A DNA stretch of 64,000 nucleotides from contig JAFLBQ010000002.1 of assembly GCA_017303805.1 (NCBI GenBank), positions 620,001 through 684,000 on the forward strand, in the 5' to 3' direction. This DNA is from Cytophagales bacterium. GTDB taxonomy: Bacteria; Bacteroidota; Bacteroidia; Cytophagales; Cyclobacteriaceae. The position numbers and the translations under genes were made by a program. How positions within the stretch are numbered: the first letter of the stretch is position 1; the number at the start of each line of letters is the position of its first letter. Of this stretch, positions 15,753 through 24,783 are shown piece after piece. Under the pieces are notes generated by a model. The model made no database searches. It was not told the DNA's origin and was given only the letters and a program-made list of their open reading frames with translations.

Positions 15753-18700
15753 ATGGCAAGTTTATCCATTACAAGCATTAACCGGCCCGTGTTGGCTATG
15801 GTAATGTCGCTGGTAATAATTCTGTTTGGGTTAATCGGGTTTTCCTTTTTGGGAGTGCGCGAGTTTCCCAGTGTTGACCCCCCGGTAGTAACGGTATCAA
15901 CCTCTTATGTTGGCGCAAACTCCGATGTAATCGAATCGCAGATTACCGAACCATTGGAAGAAGCTGTAAACGGGGTGCCGGGTGTGCGCACGATTACCTC
16001 CGTAAGCCGCGAGGGCCGCAGCAATATTACTGTAGAGTTTGAATTGGGTGTTGACCTGGAAGCCGCAGCCAACGATGTGCGCGACAAAGTTTCGGGAGCC
16101 CTTAACCGGCTGCCACCCGATGTAGATCCGCCCCGCGTAGAAAAAGCCGATGCAGACTCCAGCCCGATTATCTTTTTAACGGTACGCAGCGATAAGCGCG
16201 ACCTGCTGGAGATGTCGCGCATTGCGGAGTTGTACTTTAAAGAACGCATCCAAACAATTCCCGGAGTAAGCTCCGTACAGATTTGGGGGCAGCGCAGGTA
16301 CTCCATGCGGTTGTGGATGGACCCCATTAAACTTGCTTCGCTTAAGTTGGCGCCATCCGATGTGCTGCAAGCGGTAAACCGCGAAAACGTAGAGTTGCCC
16401 TCGGGCCGGGTAGAAGGTGCCAACACCGAACTTACCGTGCGCACCATGGGCCGCTTAGTTTCAGAAGATGACTTTAACAATCTCATCATTAAAGAAGATG
16501 GCGATAATATCGTGCGCTTTAGCGATGTAGGGTATGCTAAACTGGGAGCCGAAAATGAGCGCACAATTTTAAGAAGAGATGGCATACCCGGTTGCGCTAT
16601 TGCGGTAGTGGCTCAACCTGGTGCCAACAATATCGACATCTCCAATCGCCTGTATAAAAAGCTGGCCCAAATAGAGCGCGACCTGCCACCCGATGTAAGT
16701 TACCAAATGAGTTATGACTCTACGCAATACATTCGGGCTTCCATTGAAGAGGTGGAGGAAACCATTGTGATTGCCTTCTGCCTGGTGTTGGCTATTATCT
16801 TCTTGTTTCTTCGCGATTGGCGCACAACGGTTATTCCGGTGGCAACCATTCCCATCTCGCTTATCGGGGCGTTTTTTGTGATGTACTTGCTGGGCTTTAC
16901 CATTAATGTATTAACCCTGTTGGGGATTGTGTTGGCTATTGGCTTGGTGGTGGACGATGCCATTGTTGTGCTGGAAAACATTTACGTAAAGGTGGAAGAA
17001 GGAGAAGATCCTGAAGCTGCCGCCAAGAAGGGATCCACTGAAATCTTTTTTGCTGTTATCTCAACCACCATTTCTGTAGTAGCTGTGTTTTTACCGGTTA
17101 TCTTTTTGCAAGGCCTTACCGGCAGGTTGTTTCGCGAGTTTGGCCTGGTAGTGGCCAGCTCCGTTGCGATTTCAGCTTTTGTATCGCTTACGCTTACACC
17201 AATGATGAGCGCTAAAATTTTAAAGCGTAGAGAAAAGCAACCGTGGCTCTACCGGGTTACGGAGCCTTTCTTTAATTCGTTAACGTTGGCCTACAGTAAT
17301 TCTTTAAAAGGCTTTATGAAAAACCGGTGGCTTGCTTTTGTAATCATAGCAGCATCGGCCTATTTGATTTACCTGTTAGGCACCACCCTGCCTTCGGAGT
17401 TGGCGCCTATGGAAGATCGCAGTGAATTTCGCCTGCAGGCGCAAGCACCCGAAGGGGCAACATTCGAATACATGGACAGGTATGTGCAAGACCTCACCGC
17501 CTTTGTATCAGAAGAAGTGCCCGAACGATCGGGGATGGTAAGTGTTACCGCGCCCGGATTTGGAGCTTCGGGTGTAAACTCGGGTTTTGTGCGGGTAATT
17601 TTGCAGAGCCCGCGTGAGCGCAGCCGCACACAACAGCAAATTGTGGACGATGTAACTAAGAAAGTGCGCAAGTATTCAGGTGTGCGCACCTTTACTACCC
17701 AGGCACAAACTATTGGCGACAGGCGTGGAGGCTTTCCGGTGCAGTTTGTAATTCAGGCTGCTGAAATGGAACAACTAAAAGAAGTACTGCCCGAGTTTAT
17801 GACCAAGGCCAATGCCAGTAAAAAGTTTGCCTTCGTAGATCTCGATTTAAAATTTAATAAGCCCGAAATCAATATTACTATCGATCGGGACAAAGCCCGC
17901 AACCTGGGTGTAAACGTGTTGGATATTGCGCAAACCCTGCAGCTGGGCCTAAGCGGTTCGCGCTTCGGAAATTTTATTATGGATGGCAAACAGTACCAGA
18001 TCATCGGGCAGGTTGAGCGCGGAGATCGGAACGAACCACTGGATCTTAAAACCTTGTATGTAAAGAACAGACGGGGCGAGTTAATTCAGTTAGATAACCT
18101 GGTAACGTTTCAGGAGTTAAGCAGTCCGCCCCAATTGTATCGCTTCAACCGCTACTCATCGGCAAAGGTGAGTGCCCAGTTGGCTAATGGGGTTGCCTTG
18201 GGCGAAGGAATTGCCGAGATGGAACGGATTGCCGGGGAGGTATTGAATGAATCGTACTCCACCAGTTTGGATGGCGCCTCGCGCGAGTTCTCTGAAAGTT
18301 CATCCAGCATTTATGTGGCATTTATTATTGCGCTAGCTATTATTTATCTCATCCTGGCAGGTCAATTCGAAAGCTTCAAAGATCCACTCATTATCATGTT
18401 TACTGTACCGCTGGCCTTGGCCGGGGCATTAATCTCGTTGTGGTATTTTAATCAAACCCTCAACATCTTTAGCCAGATTGGTATCATTATGCTAATTGGG
18501 CTGGTAACCAAAAACGGTATTTTGATTGTGGAGTTTGCCAACCAACGAAAGGAGCAAGGGTTAAACTTGTTGGATGCGGTAAAAGATGCAGCCGAGTCGC
18601 GCTTTCGCCCGATTGTAATGACCAGCATGTCAACCATACTTGGAATTTTGCCCATTGCGTTGGCGTTGGGTGCCGGCTCGGAGAGTCGGGTGTCCATGGG

Positions 18701-18821
18701 CATTGCCGTAATTGGAGGAATGGCCTTTGCTACGTTATTAACGCTATATGTTATTCCCGCCATTTATTCATACGTAAGCAGCAAGCAAGCAAACGTACAG
18801 GCATCACACGCTATTGATTAA
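15753..18821 (+). CDS. RND multidrug efflux permease (AcrB/MexB family)
   Basis: This 1022-residue inner-membrane proton-driven pump has twelve membrane helices and two large periplasmic loops. Recognisable segments are the N-terminus ITSINRPVLAMVMSLVIILF, VDPPVVTVSTSYVGA, the helix 4 region GIVLAIGLVVDDAIVVLENI with the two Asp of the proton relay, and GLVTKNGILIVEFANQ in helix 10 with the conserved Lys. Length and layout are those of the HAE-1 family (multidrug, detergents, hydrophobic compounds); the substrate is unknown. No regulator gene is adjacent. Confidence 0.96.
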   Translation: MASLSITSINRPVLAMVMSLVIILFGLIGFSFLGVREFPSVDPPVVTVSTSYVGANSDVIESQITEPLEEAVNGVPGVRTITSVSREGRSNITVEFELGVDLEAAANDVRDKVSGALNRLPPDVDPPRVEKADADSSPIIFLTVRSDKRDLLEMSRIAELYFKERIQTIPGVSSVQIWGQRRYSMRLWMDPIKLASLKLAPSDVLQAVNRENVELPSGRVEGANTELTVRTMGRLVSEDDFNNLIIKEDGDNIVRFSDVGYAKLGAENERTILRRDGIPGCAIAVVAQPGANNIDISNRLYKKLAQIERDLPPDVSYQMSYDSTQYIRASIEEVEETIVIAFCLVLAIIFLFLRDWRTTVIPVATIPISLIGAFFVMYLLGFTINVLTLLGIVLAIGLVVDDAIVVLENIYVKVEEGEDPEAAAKKGSTEIFFAVISTTISVVAVFLPVIFLQGLTGRLFREFGLVVASSVAISAFVSLTLTPMMSAKILKRREKQPWLYRVTEPFFNSLTLAYSNSLKGFMKNRWLAFVIIAASAYLIYLLGTTLPSELAPMEDRSEFRLQAQAPEGATFEYMDRYVQDLTAFVSEEVPERSGMVSVTAPGFGASGVNSGFVRVILQSPRERSRTQQQIVDDVTKKVRKYSGVRTFTTQAQTIGDRRGGFPVQFVIQAAEMEQLKEVLPEFMTKANASKKFAFVDLDLKFNKPEINITIDRDKARNLGVNVLDIAQTLQLGLSGSRFGNFIMDGKQYQIIGQVERGDRNEPLDLKTLYVKNRRGELIQLDNLVTFQELSSPPQLYRFNRYSSAKVSAQLANGVALGEGIAEMERIAGEVLNESYSTSLDGASREFSESSSSIYVAFIIALAIIYLILAGQFESFKDPLIIMFTVPLALAGALISLWYFNQTLNIFSQIGIIMLIGLVTKNGILIVEFANQRKEQGLNLLDAVKDAAESRFRPIVMTSMSTILGILPIALALGAGSESRVSMGIAVIGGMAFATLLTLYVIPAIYSYVSSKQANVQASHAID

Positions 18822-18830
18822 GATATTTCT

Positions 18831-20240
18831 ATGAATCGGTTTTACGCGGCAGTTTTTTTATTGGTATTTGCGGTAGCAGTTCAGGCTCAGGAAAAATTGA
18901 GCCTGGCCCAAGCTATCCAGAAGGGGCTTCAAAATAATTTTAATGTTCAGATCGGCAAGCTCAATGCCGAAATAGCTGCCAACAACAATACCTGGGGGCA
19001 GGCGGGTTTATATCCCACCATTAACTTAATAGGCGGTATGCCTAACAGCATTGTTCAACGCAAACCCGCCAACCCGTTTGCCGTTGCCGGCCGTAACATT
19101 TCAGACAACATCAATGGCCAATTAGATGTGCAGTTTACCTTGTTCGATGGTTTCTTTGTGCGGCTTACAAAAAAACAACTGGAAACGCTCGAGGAGCAAA
19201 GCGATGGCAACGCCCGGTTTATTATGGAGAACACCGTGCAGGCTATCATTCTTGCCTATTACCAGTCGCTTATTCAACAAGAACAGCTAAAGGTTTTAAT
19301 CAAGAATAAATCGTTTTCAAAAGAACGGTACGACTACGTAAAATTGCGCAAAGACCTGGGCAGCGCTATTACCTTCGATGTACTGCAAGAGCAAAACAAT
19401 TACCTTACCGATTCGGCCAGTGTATTGCAACAAGAGCTAACCTTAAAGAACACGGTTCGCAACTTTAACCTGGTGTTGAACGAGAACATTAACAAAGCCT
19501 GGGAGTTTACCGACTTGCTGCCCATTGAAAAGGAAGAATATCGCTACGAAAATCTTCGCAATAAGATGATCAGTTCCAACACCAATCTCAAAAACCAATT
19601 CATAAGCCAGGAGCTTTTTAAAAATGCGGTGCGGTTGGCAGAGTCTAATTACGCGCCCACGCTTACGTTAAACACGGGAGTGAACGGAAGTTTAGACCGG
19701 TTGAATGCAAACTTCAGAACGGCCACCGGCAATACGGTTGAGAATTTTGTAGGGTATGTAAACCGAGATCTTACTCAGCCCGTGTATAACAACGTAAATG
19801 AAACCGCGCTAACCCCGTTAACGCAAACCGGTAACAGCTACGGAGCTTATGCCAACTTTGCGCTACGCTTTACATTATTTAATGGCGGCCAGATTAAACG
19901 GGCAGTAGAAAATGCTAAACTGCAGGAGCGGGTAGCCCAGTTAAATACCGATCAGCTTAAGCTTTCGCTTGAAAACGATTTGCTTGCCAGCTTTGACTTG
20001 TACAACCTGCGCAGGCAATTGGTGCAAATTACCCAGGTACGGTTGCAGGCAGCCGAACTTAACCTTTCGCTGGCCAACGAGCGTTATAAAAATGGAGCCT
20101 TAAGTGCAATTGATTTGCGCATAGTGCAAGACAGCTACCAACGCGCAGCCCTCGAAAACTTTCTGGCAATCTACAACAACATAGCTACCCGCGTGGACCT
20201 GGTGCGACTAACCGGTGGCTTGTTGGATAACACCCAATAA
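18831..20240 (+). CDS. TolC-family outer membrane channel
   Basis: The 469-residue protein has a Sec signal (MNRFYAAVFLLVFAVAVQAQ). Two homologous halves of long coiled-coil helices follow, typical of outer membrane efflux proteins (AIQKGLQNNFNVQIGKLNAE, LANERYKNGALSAIDLRIVQ). It is the exit duct for the RND pump encoded 9 bp upstream. The gene converges on scpA, leaving 2 bp between the stop codons, and no terminator hairpin is visible there. Confidence 0.93.
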   Translation: MNRFYAAVFLLVFAVAVQAQEKLSLAQAIQKGLQNNFNVQIGKLNAEIAANNNTWGQAGLYPTINLIGGMPNSIVQRKPANPFAVAGRNISDNINGQLDVQFTLFDGFFVRLTKKQLETLEEQSDGNARFIMENTVQAIILAYYQSLIQQEQLKVLIKNKSFSKERYDYVKLRKDLGSAITFDVLQEQNNYLTDSASVLQQELTLKNTVRNFNLVLNENINKAWEFTDLLPIEKEEYRYENLRNKMISSNTNLKNQFISQELFKNAVRLAESNYAPTLTLNTGVNGSLDRLNANFRTATGNTVENFVGYVNRDLTQPVYNNVNETALTPLTQTGNSYGAYANFALRFTLFNGGQIKRAVENAKLQERVAQLNTDQLKLSLENDLLASFDLYNLRRQLVQITQVRLQAAELNLSLANERYKNGALSAIDLRIVQDSYQRAALENFLAIYNNIATRVDLVRLTGGLLDNTQ

Positions 20241-20242
20241 TT

Positions 20243-21013
20243 TTAATTCGGATTGAGTTCAGCAGTTTGAGTTTCGGGGCGCATTACCCAAAAGTTATTA
20301 AAGCCCTCGCCAACCTGAATGTACAACAGCCCGTTGGCCAGCAACTCAAGTATTGAAAGAAAGTTAAAGATCAACCCAATGCGGGTAGGTGCGGTCTCCA
20401 GCAGTTCAACAAAAGAAACCCGCTCCTTGCGGGTAACGGCATTCAAAATCATTTCCTTCTGGCCTTCCATGGTAAATGGATACTGAATAACCTGGTGCAC
20501 CGGCCGGTTTTTTTCTTCTTCGGCACGTTTTAAAACCTTTTCAAAAACTGTTAGCAGTTTAAATAAATCAACGTCCTGCAGTTCGGCTTCTACGTTGGTG
20601 CTTTCGGCCAGCATGCGCAACTCCTTCACTAAGTTGCCCCGCTTTTCTTTCATCAGTTCGGTTTCTTCCATTTTATGGAACTGCTCCACTACCGACTTAT
20701 ACTTCTTGTACTCCAATAGATGCTTCACCAGTTCCTCGCGCGGATCAATCTCGTTGCCTTGATCATCTAATTGCGGGCGGGGCAATAGCATTTTGGATTT
20801 AATGCGCATTAACGTGGCAGCCACCAGAATAAACTCACTGGCCACCTCCACATTCAAAGTCTCCAGCCTGCGTATGTACTCCAGAAAGTCGTTGGTAATC
20901 TTGGCAATGGGTATATCGTTTATATCCAGCTCATCGCGCTCGATAAAAAATAACAACAAATCAAAAGGCCCCTCAAAAAGGGGTAACCGGATTTCAAATT
21001 GCTCCTGCTCCAT
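20243..21013 (-). CDS. scpA: Segregation and condensation protein ScpA
   Basis: This 256-residue kleisin of the SMC-ScpAB condensin organises and segregates the chromosome. The ScpA start is clear: FEIRLPLFEGPFDLLLFFIE, followed by RDELDINDIPIAKITNDFLEY and ATLMRIKSKMLLPRP. The C-terminal winged helix binding the SMC head includes RKERVSFVELLE and IGLIFNFLSILELLANGLL. No scpB is adjacent. A perfect -7 box (TATTTTTG, 21036-21043, minus strand) precedes it by about 22 nt. Confidence 0.95.
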   Translation of the reverse strand: MEQEQFEIRLPLFEGPFDLLLFFIERDELDINDIPIAKITNDFLEYIRRLETLNVEVASEFILVAATLMRIKSKMLLPRPQLDDQGNEIDPREELVKHLLEYKKYKSVVEQFHKMEETELMKEKRGNLVKELRMLAESTNVEAELQDVDLFKLLTVFEKVLKRAEEEKNRPVHQVIQYPFTMEGQKEMILNAVTRKERVSFVELLETAPTRIGLIFNFLSILELLANGLLYIQVGEGFNNFWVMRPETQTAELNPN

Positions 21014-21035
21014 AGGTAAAAACGGTACGAGTGCG

Positions 21036-21043
21036 CAAAAATA
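21036..21043 (-). promoter_or_regulatory. Putative -7 box for scpA
   Basis: TATTTTTG on the minus strand matches TAnnTTTG and ends 22 nt before the scpA ATG. No strong -33 element is visible. Confidence 0.45.
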
Positions 21044-21205
21044 GCAGGTTTGGGTGTGCTTAGGGTAAAGTTATCCTCATTCTAACAACAAAACCTCCAC
21101 GCACCACGCCCTGAATATGTTTTGCATTTAAATAGTTAATTTTAGCCCTTGTAAAACAGTTACCCGGTATGGTTGTTTCTGATGTACCATGCCAACCTAA
21201 AAATC

Positions 21206-23131
21206 ATGCTGATAACCCCCGGTAAATTACTGGCCCAAATTAACAACCCGAAAGACCTGCGTAAGTTGGACCCCCTTCAGTTAGTGCAGGTGTGCGAAGA
21301 GTTACGCCATTTTATCATTGATAATGTTTCGGTGTACGGAGGTCATTTTGGTGCCAGTTTGGGCGTGGTGGAACTTACGGTGGCGCTTCACTACGTGTTC
21401 AATACCCCGCACGATCAACTGGTTTGGGATGTGGGCCATCAGGCCTATGGACATAAAATACTTACCGGCCGCAGAGATGTGTTTCATACCAACCGGGTGT
21501 ATGGCGGCATTTCTGGTTTCCCAAAACGTAAAGAAAGCGAGTACGATACATTTGGAGTAGGGCATTCATCTACCTCAGTTTCGGCTGCGTTGGGCATGGC
21601 GGTGGCATCCAAATACCAGAACCTAACCGACAAACAACACATTGCTGTAATAGGCGATGGAGCCCTTACAGGCGGAATGGCTTTTGAGGCTTTGAATCAT
21701 GCCGGAGTTTCTGATACCAACGTGTTGATTATCCTTAACGATAACTGCATGTCCATCGATCCCAACGTGGGGGCATTAAAAGATTACCTTACGGATATTA
21801 CCACATCCAAAACCTATAACCGGTTTAAAGACGATGTGTGGAACCTGCTGGGCAAACTTTCGGCATTTGGAAAAAGCGCCCAGGAGATTGTATCCAAAAT
21901 TGAAAACGGAATTAAAAGCACCTTGCTAAGCCACAGCAACCTGTTTGAGTCGCTCAACCTGCGTTACTTTGGCCCGGTAGATGGCCACGATGTAGATCAC
22001 CTGGTGGCAGTTCTGAACGACCTGAAGTCGATTAAGGGGCCTAAGATTTTACATTGCGTAACCGTAAAAGGTAAAGGCTACGGCCCTGCCGAAAAGGGCA
22101 ACGCCACCACCTGGCATGCCCCCGGCACATTCGATAAAATCTCAGGCGAGATTCATAAAAAGGTGTACGACCAGCCCCAAGCACCTAAGTACCAGGACGT
22201 ATTTGGCCATTCGCTGGTAGAACTGGCGCGGCAAAATGAAAAAATCGTAGGCATAACTCCAGCCATGCCTTCGGGGTCGTCAATGAATATAATGATGAAG
22301 GAAATGCCCGAGCGTGCGTTTGATGTGGGCATTGCCGAGCAGCATGCAGTTACCTTTTCGGCTGGCTTGGCCACGCAAGGGTTAATACCGTTTTGTAATA
22401 TTTACAGTTCGTTCATGCAACGGGCCTACGATCAGGTAATACACGATGTGTGTATTCAAAATCTGCCGGTAAACTTTTGTTTAGACCGAGCCGGTTTTGC
22501 CGGTGCCGATGGGCCCACCCATCATGGTGCGTACGATATCGCTTACTTCCGGTGCATTCCAAATATGATTGTAAGCGCACCCATGAATGAACAGGAATTG
22601 CGCAACCTGATGTTTACCGCGCAATTGCCACGTGCAGGTCAGGCATTTTCCATTCGCTACCCGCGGGGGCAGGGCGTAATGCCCCACTGGCGCACAGCTT
22701 TTGAAAGGATAGAAGTAGGCAAAGGCCGGATGATTCAAGACGGGGAAGAAGTAGCCATTCTGTCGTTTGGCCACATTGGCAACTATGCCGTAGAAGCATG
22801 CCGGTTGTTAAGCAAAGAGGAAATCTACCCGGCCCATTTCGATTTAAGATTTGCCAAGCCGCTGGATGAAGAAATGTTGCATGAGGTATTCCGGAGATTT
22901 TCAAGAATTATAACGCTGGAAGATGGCTGCATTCAAGGTGGAGTGGGTAGTGCGGTAGTAGAGTTTATGGCCGACCACGGCTACGCGGCCCGCGTTGTTC
23001 GTCTGGGTATTCCAGATCAGGTAGTTGAGCATGGCGAGCAGCAAGAACTTCACCAGGAGTGCGACATGGATACGCAGGGCATTGTGAGGGCCATCAAAAA
23101 CATGCTTCAGATTCCGGTTTCGCACCGCTAA
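21206..23131 (+). CDS. dxs: 1-deoxy-D-xylulose-5-phosphate synthase
   Basis: This 641-residue thiamine-diphosphate enzyme joins pyruvate and glyceraldehyde 3-phosphate, the first step of the MEP isoprenoid pathway. Motifs are DVGHQAYGHKILTGRR, the ThDP-binding GDGALTGGMAFEALNHAG with downstream ILNDNCMSID, FGPVDGHD, the catalytic-Glu region FDVGIAEQHAVTFSAGLA, and DRAGFAGADGPTHHGAYD. I start at MLITPGKLLAQINNP (21206), the usual Dxs N-terminus; an in-frame ATG 11 codons earlier is less likely. Upstream is scpA, divergent. Confidence 0.95.
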   Translation: MLITPGKLLAQINNPKDLRKLDPLQLVQVCEELRHFIIDNVSVYGGHFGASLGVVELTVALHYVFNTPHDQLVWDVGHQAYGHKILTGRRDVFHTNRVYGGISGFPKRKESEYDTFGVGHSSTSVSAALGMAVASKYQNLTDKQHIAVIGDGALTGGMAFEALNHAGVSDTNVLIILNDNCMSIDPNVGALKDYLTDITTSKTYNRFKDDVWNLLGKLSAFGKSAQEIVSKIENGIKSTLLSHSNLFESLNLRYFGPVDGHDVDHLVAVLNDLKSIKGPKILHCVTVKGKGYGPAEKGNATTWHAPGTFDKISGEIHKKVYDQPQAPKYQDVFGHSLVELARQNEKIVGITPAMPSGSSMNIMMKEMPERAFDVGIAEQHAVTFSAGLATQGLIPFCNIYSSFMQRAYDQVIHDVCIQNLPVNFCLDRAGFAGADGPTHHGAYDIAYFRCIPNMIVSAPMNEQELRNLMFTAQLPRAGQAFSIRYPRGQGVMPHWRTAFERIEVGKGRMIQDGEEVAILSFGHIGNYAVEACRLLSKEEIYPAHFDLRFAKPLDEEMLHEVFRRFSRIITLEDGCIQGGVGSAVVEFMADHGYAARVVRLGIPDQVVEHGEQQELHQECDMDTQGIVRAIKNMLQIPVSHR

Positions 23132-23371
23132 AAAAGTGCGCAAAAAGACCTGAAATTCAGCAGATTATCTTTTTTTGAGAGACCTTTCTATTTTGACCTA
23201 AAATCAAACTCGTTGAATTAGGTGCATGCTTGCTGCATGAACTTTTGAAAATTCGGGCAATCCATCTAAATTGTGCCTGATTGCGTATAACTTTAAAACT
23301 TCGGAATTTAATTTCTAATGTAGTTTACCAAACTATAAACCAAAGCATAAACCCATAAACTCTTTACCACA
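23132..23371. other. AT-rich intergenic stretch without a recognised gene
   Basis: The 240 bp between dxs and the next gene hold a weak hairpin (CTGAAATTCAG near 23150, then a T-run near 23169) that may end dxs transcription. TAACTTTA (23288-23295) is a possible -7 box for the next gene. No RNA gene was recognised. Confidence 0.3.
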
Positions 23372-24130
23372 ATGCAAGTATTCGAACCGGATCCTCACCA
23401 GTATGATGCATGGAACAACCTCGCACTTAACCTCGCGTTGGGCTTTTGGGCTCTGGGTGTCCTGATTGTACTAGGCTATTTTTTAAAGTTAGCACTCACC
23501 AATGGCAGTAAAAACAAGTACGATTTTATAAATCGGCACGAGATTAAGTTTTTATGGATTGCAACGATTGTGTTGGTAATTGGCGGCTGCTTCTTCGTGA
23601 ATGCCAACGTAGTTGAACTTACCACCCTCTGGATTTTTGTGCGGCTGTTTACCACCATTATGATGGGAATTCTGGTAGCCGTTGTGGTTCAAAACCTGTT
23701 AAAGTTTTACTATCCCTTCTTTATAGAAAAACGCCTGAAGGTGCTGCGTTATAAGCCCAGGATTTCTCCTAAAACCGGCAAGCCTATGAAGTTGCTGAGT
23801 GAAGAAGAAGAAGATGCCCACATGGATGAGGGGATGATTGCCGAAGAGAACGTGTATTCTGTTGACTATGATGTTTGGTTGGATGAAGAAACCGGCTACA
23901 AGCAAATTGAAAAATATGCGGGCCATTTGCATGCCTTGCAGTGCCCTGAGTGTAACTATCAAACCTTTAAGGTAAACCGCGAGGAAATTATTAAGCAACC
24001 TACTGCAACTGAAGAAGGTGAAATTATGAAGCATTACGTGTGCAGCTACTGTGGCTACAAGGCCCGCAAAACAGTTGCCTTAAAAGCACAGGTTAAATTG
24101 GAAGAAGCTTCATCGGCCGCAACCGCCTGA
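23372..24130 (+). CDS. Membrane protein with C-terminal zinc ribbon, unknown function
   Basis: The 252-residue protein has three membrane helices in the first ~110 residues (about 18-42, 58-77, 85-110), an acidic cytoplasmic stretch (LLSEEEEDAHMDEGM) and a C-terminal zinc ribbon with two Cys pairs (LQCPECNYQ and VCSYCGYK). I do not recognise a named family. The ribbon suggests nucleic-acid or protein binding at the inner membrane. The gene stands alone and is closed by a strong terminator. Confidence 0.75.
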   Translation: MQVFEPDPHQYDAWNNLALNLALGFWALGVLIVLGYFLKLALTNGSKNKYDFINRHEIKFLWIATIVLVIGGCFFVNANVVELTTLWIFVRLFTTIMMGILVAVVVQNLLKFYYPFFIEKRLKVLRYKPRISPKTGKPMKLLSEEEEDAHMDEGMIAEENVYSVDYDVWLDEETGYKQIEKYAGHLHALQCPECNYQTFKVNREEIIKQPTATEEGEIMKHYVCSYCGYKARKTVALKAQVKLEEASSAATA

Positions 24131-24153
24131 TTCTTTACTGAAAGATTTATAAG

Positions 24154-24190
24154 GAGGCTGTCTCAAGAGTAGAGATAGCCTCTTTTTTTT
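24154..24190 (+). terminator. Strong terminator after the zinc-ribbon membrane protein
   Basis: An 11-bp stem GAGGCTGTCTC / GAGATAGCCTC (one G-U pair) is followed by eight T. Confidence 0.9.
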
Positions 24191-24264
24191 GTCTCGCCAA
24201 CACATCTTTGCAATTGAGGCTGGAGATCATGAAGCGATGGGTTCTTAGTTGTTCACCAAAAATG

Positions 24265-24297
24265 AAAAGAGGCCCCTTCTTTTAAGACCTCTTTTTT
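24265..24297 (-). terminator. Bidirectional terminator-like hairpin
   Basis: AAAAGAGG (24265-24272) pairs with CCTCTTTT (24288-24295). A-tracts and T-tracts on both sides would make U-runs in either direction. It sits at the stop codon of the small minus-strand gene. Confidence 0.6.
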
Positions 24298-24547
24298 AGT
24301 TTATGGCAGGCAACTTTATCTGATCAGAATAAAACTTCATTCGCGAGTGCGTAGGGTCTAACAGGTTAATCCGCTCAATAGATGCATACTTGTGGTTAAC
24401 GAATACTTCAATGTAATCAGACCCTAATAAGTAAAGGTTAATCTTATGCTTATAGTACCGGATGGCCATTACAAAAGCTGCATGCTCGTAAAGCAAACTC
24501 ACTTTCTTTTCTAATGGAAGGTTTTGTAAACTACTCCAGCCAATCAT
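24296..24547 (-). CDS. Small conserved-looking protein, unknown function
   Basis: The 83-residue protein (start MIGWSSLQNLPLEKKVSLLY, end QIKLPAIN) has no signal or membrane helix. Its middle reads as alternating beta strands (HKINLYLLGSDYIEVFVNHK). No family is recognised. Support comes from its clean start and stop, a possible -7 box TAAGTTTA directly upstream (24552-24559, minus strand) and a terminator hairpin at its stop. Confidence 0.6.
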   Translation of the reverse strand: MIGWSSLQNLPLEKKVSLLYEHAAFVMAIRYYKHKINLYLLGSDYIEVFVNHKYASIERINLLDPTHSRMKFYSDQIKLPAIN

Positions 24548-24612
24548 GGAATAAACTTATTCAAAAAATATGGCAGGATGCTGCCCGGCTTGAAGAAATG
24601 CACTGAAAATCA

Positions 24613-24646
24613 TTTTTTGCATTTTAAGCATCGTCCGTTAACTTTG
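24613..24646 (+). promoter_or_regulatory. Promoter of tRNA-His
   Basis: A T-run ending in TTTG-like TTTTTTG (24613-24619), a 19-nt spacer and a perfect TAACTTTG -7 box (24639-24646) lie 33 nt before the tRNA. Confidence 0.7.
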
Positions 24647-24679
24647 CAGTCCTCAAAACGAAAAAGTGTTTTGTGAAAC

Positions 24680-24757
24680 GGTGGGTATAGCTCAGTTGGT
24701 TAGAGCACCAGATTGTGATTCTGGGGGTCGTGGGTTCGAGCCCCATTACTCACCCCA
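24680..24757 (+). tRNA. tRNA-His (anticodon GTG)
   Basis: The cloverleaf is complete. The acceptor arm is GTGGGTA/TACTCAC with one G-U pair. The D arm is AGCTCAGTTGGTTAGAGC, and the anticodon stem CCAGA/TCTGG encloses TTGTGAT with GTG at 24715-24717. The T arm is GTGGGTTCGAGCCCC. The extra G at 24680 and C73 at 24754 form the G-1:C73 pair unique to tRNA-His. The 3' CCA is encoded. It has its own promoter and terminator. Confidence 0.97.
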
Positions 24758-24758
24758 G

Positions 24759-24783
24759 GCCCCGGCAGCAGTCGGGGCTTTTT
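24759..24783 (+). terminator. Terminator of tRNA-His
   Basis: GCCCCG (24759-24764) and CGGGGC (24773-24778) form a GC-rich stem followed by five T. The T-run overlaps the stop codon of the convergent dihydroorotase gene. Confidence 0.85.

Noticed and set aside
15905-16585. Long antisense open frame opposite the RND pump gene
   Set aside because: It is fully inside a well-supported coding region, its protein is Ser/Arg-rich without domain character, and it has no promoter. It is a codon-usage shadow.
21121-21144. dxs promoter formed by TTTG and TAATTTTA
   Set aside because: The spacer is only 12 nt, too short for the Bacteroidota promoter, so I did not annotate it.
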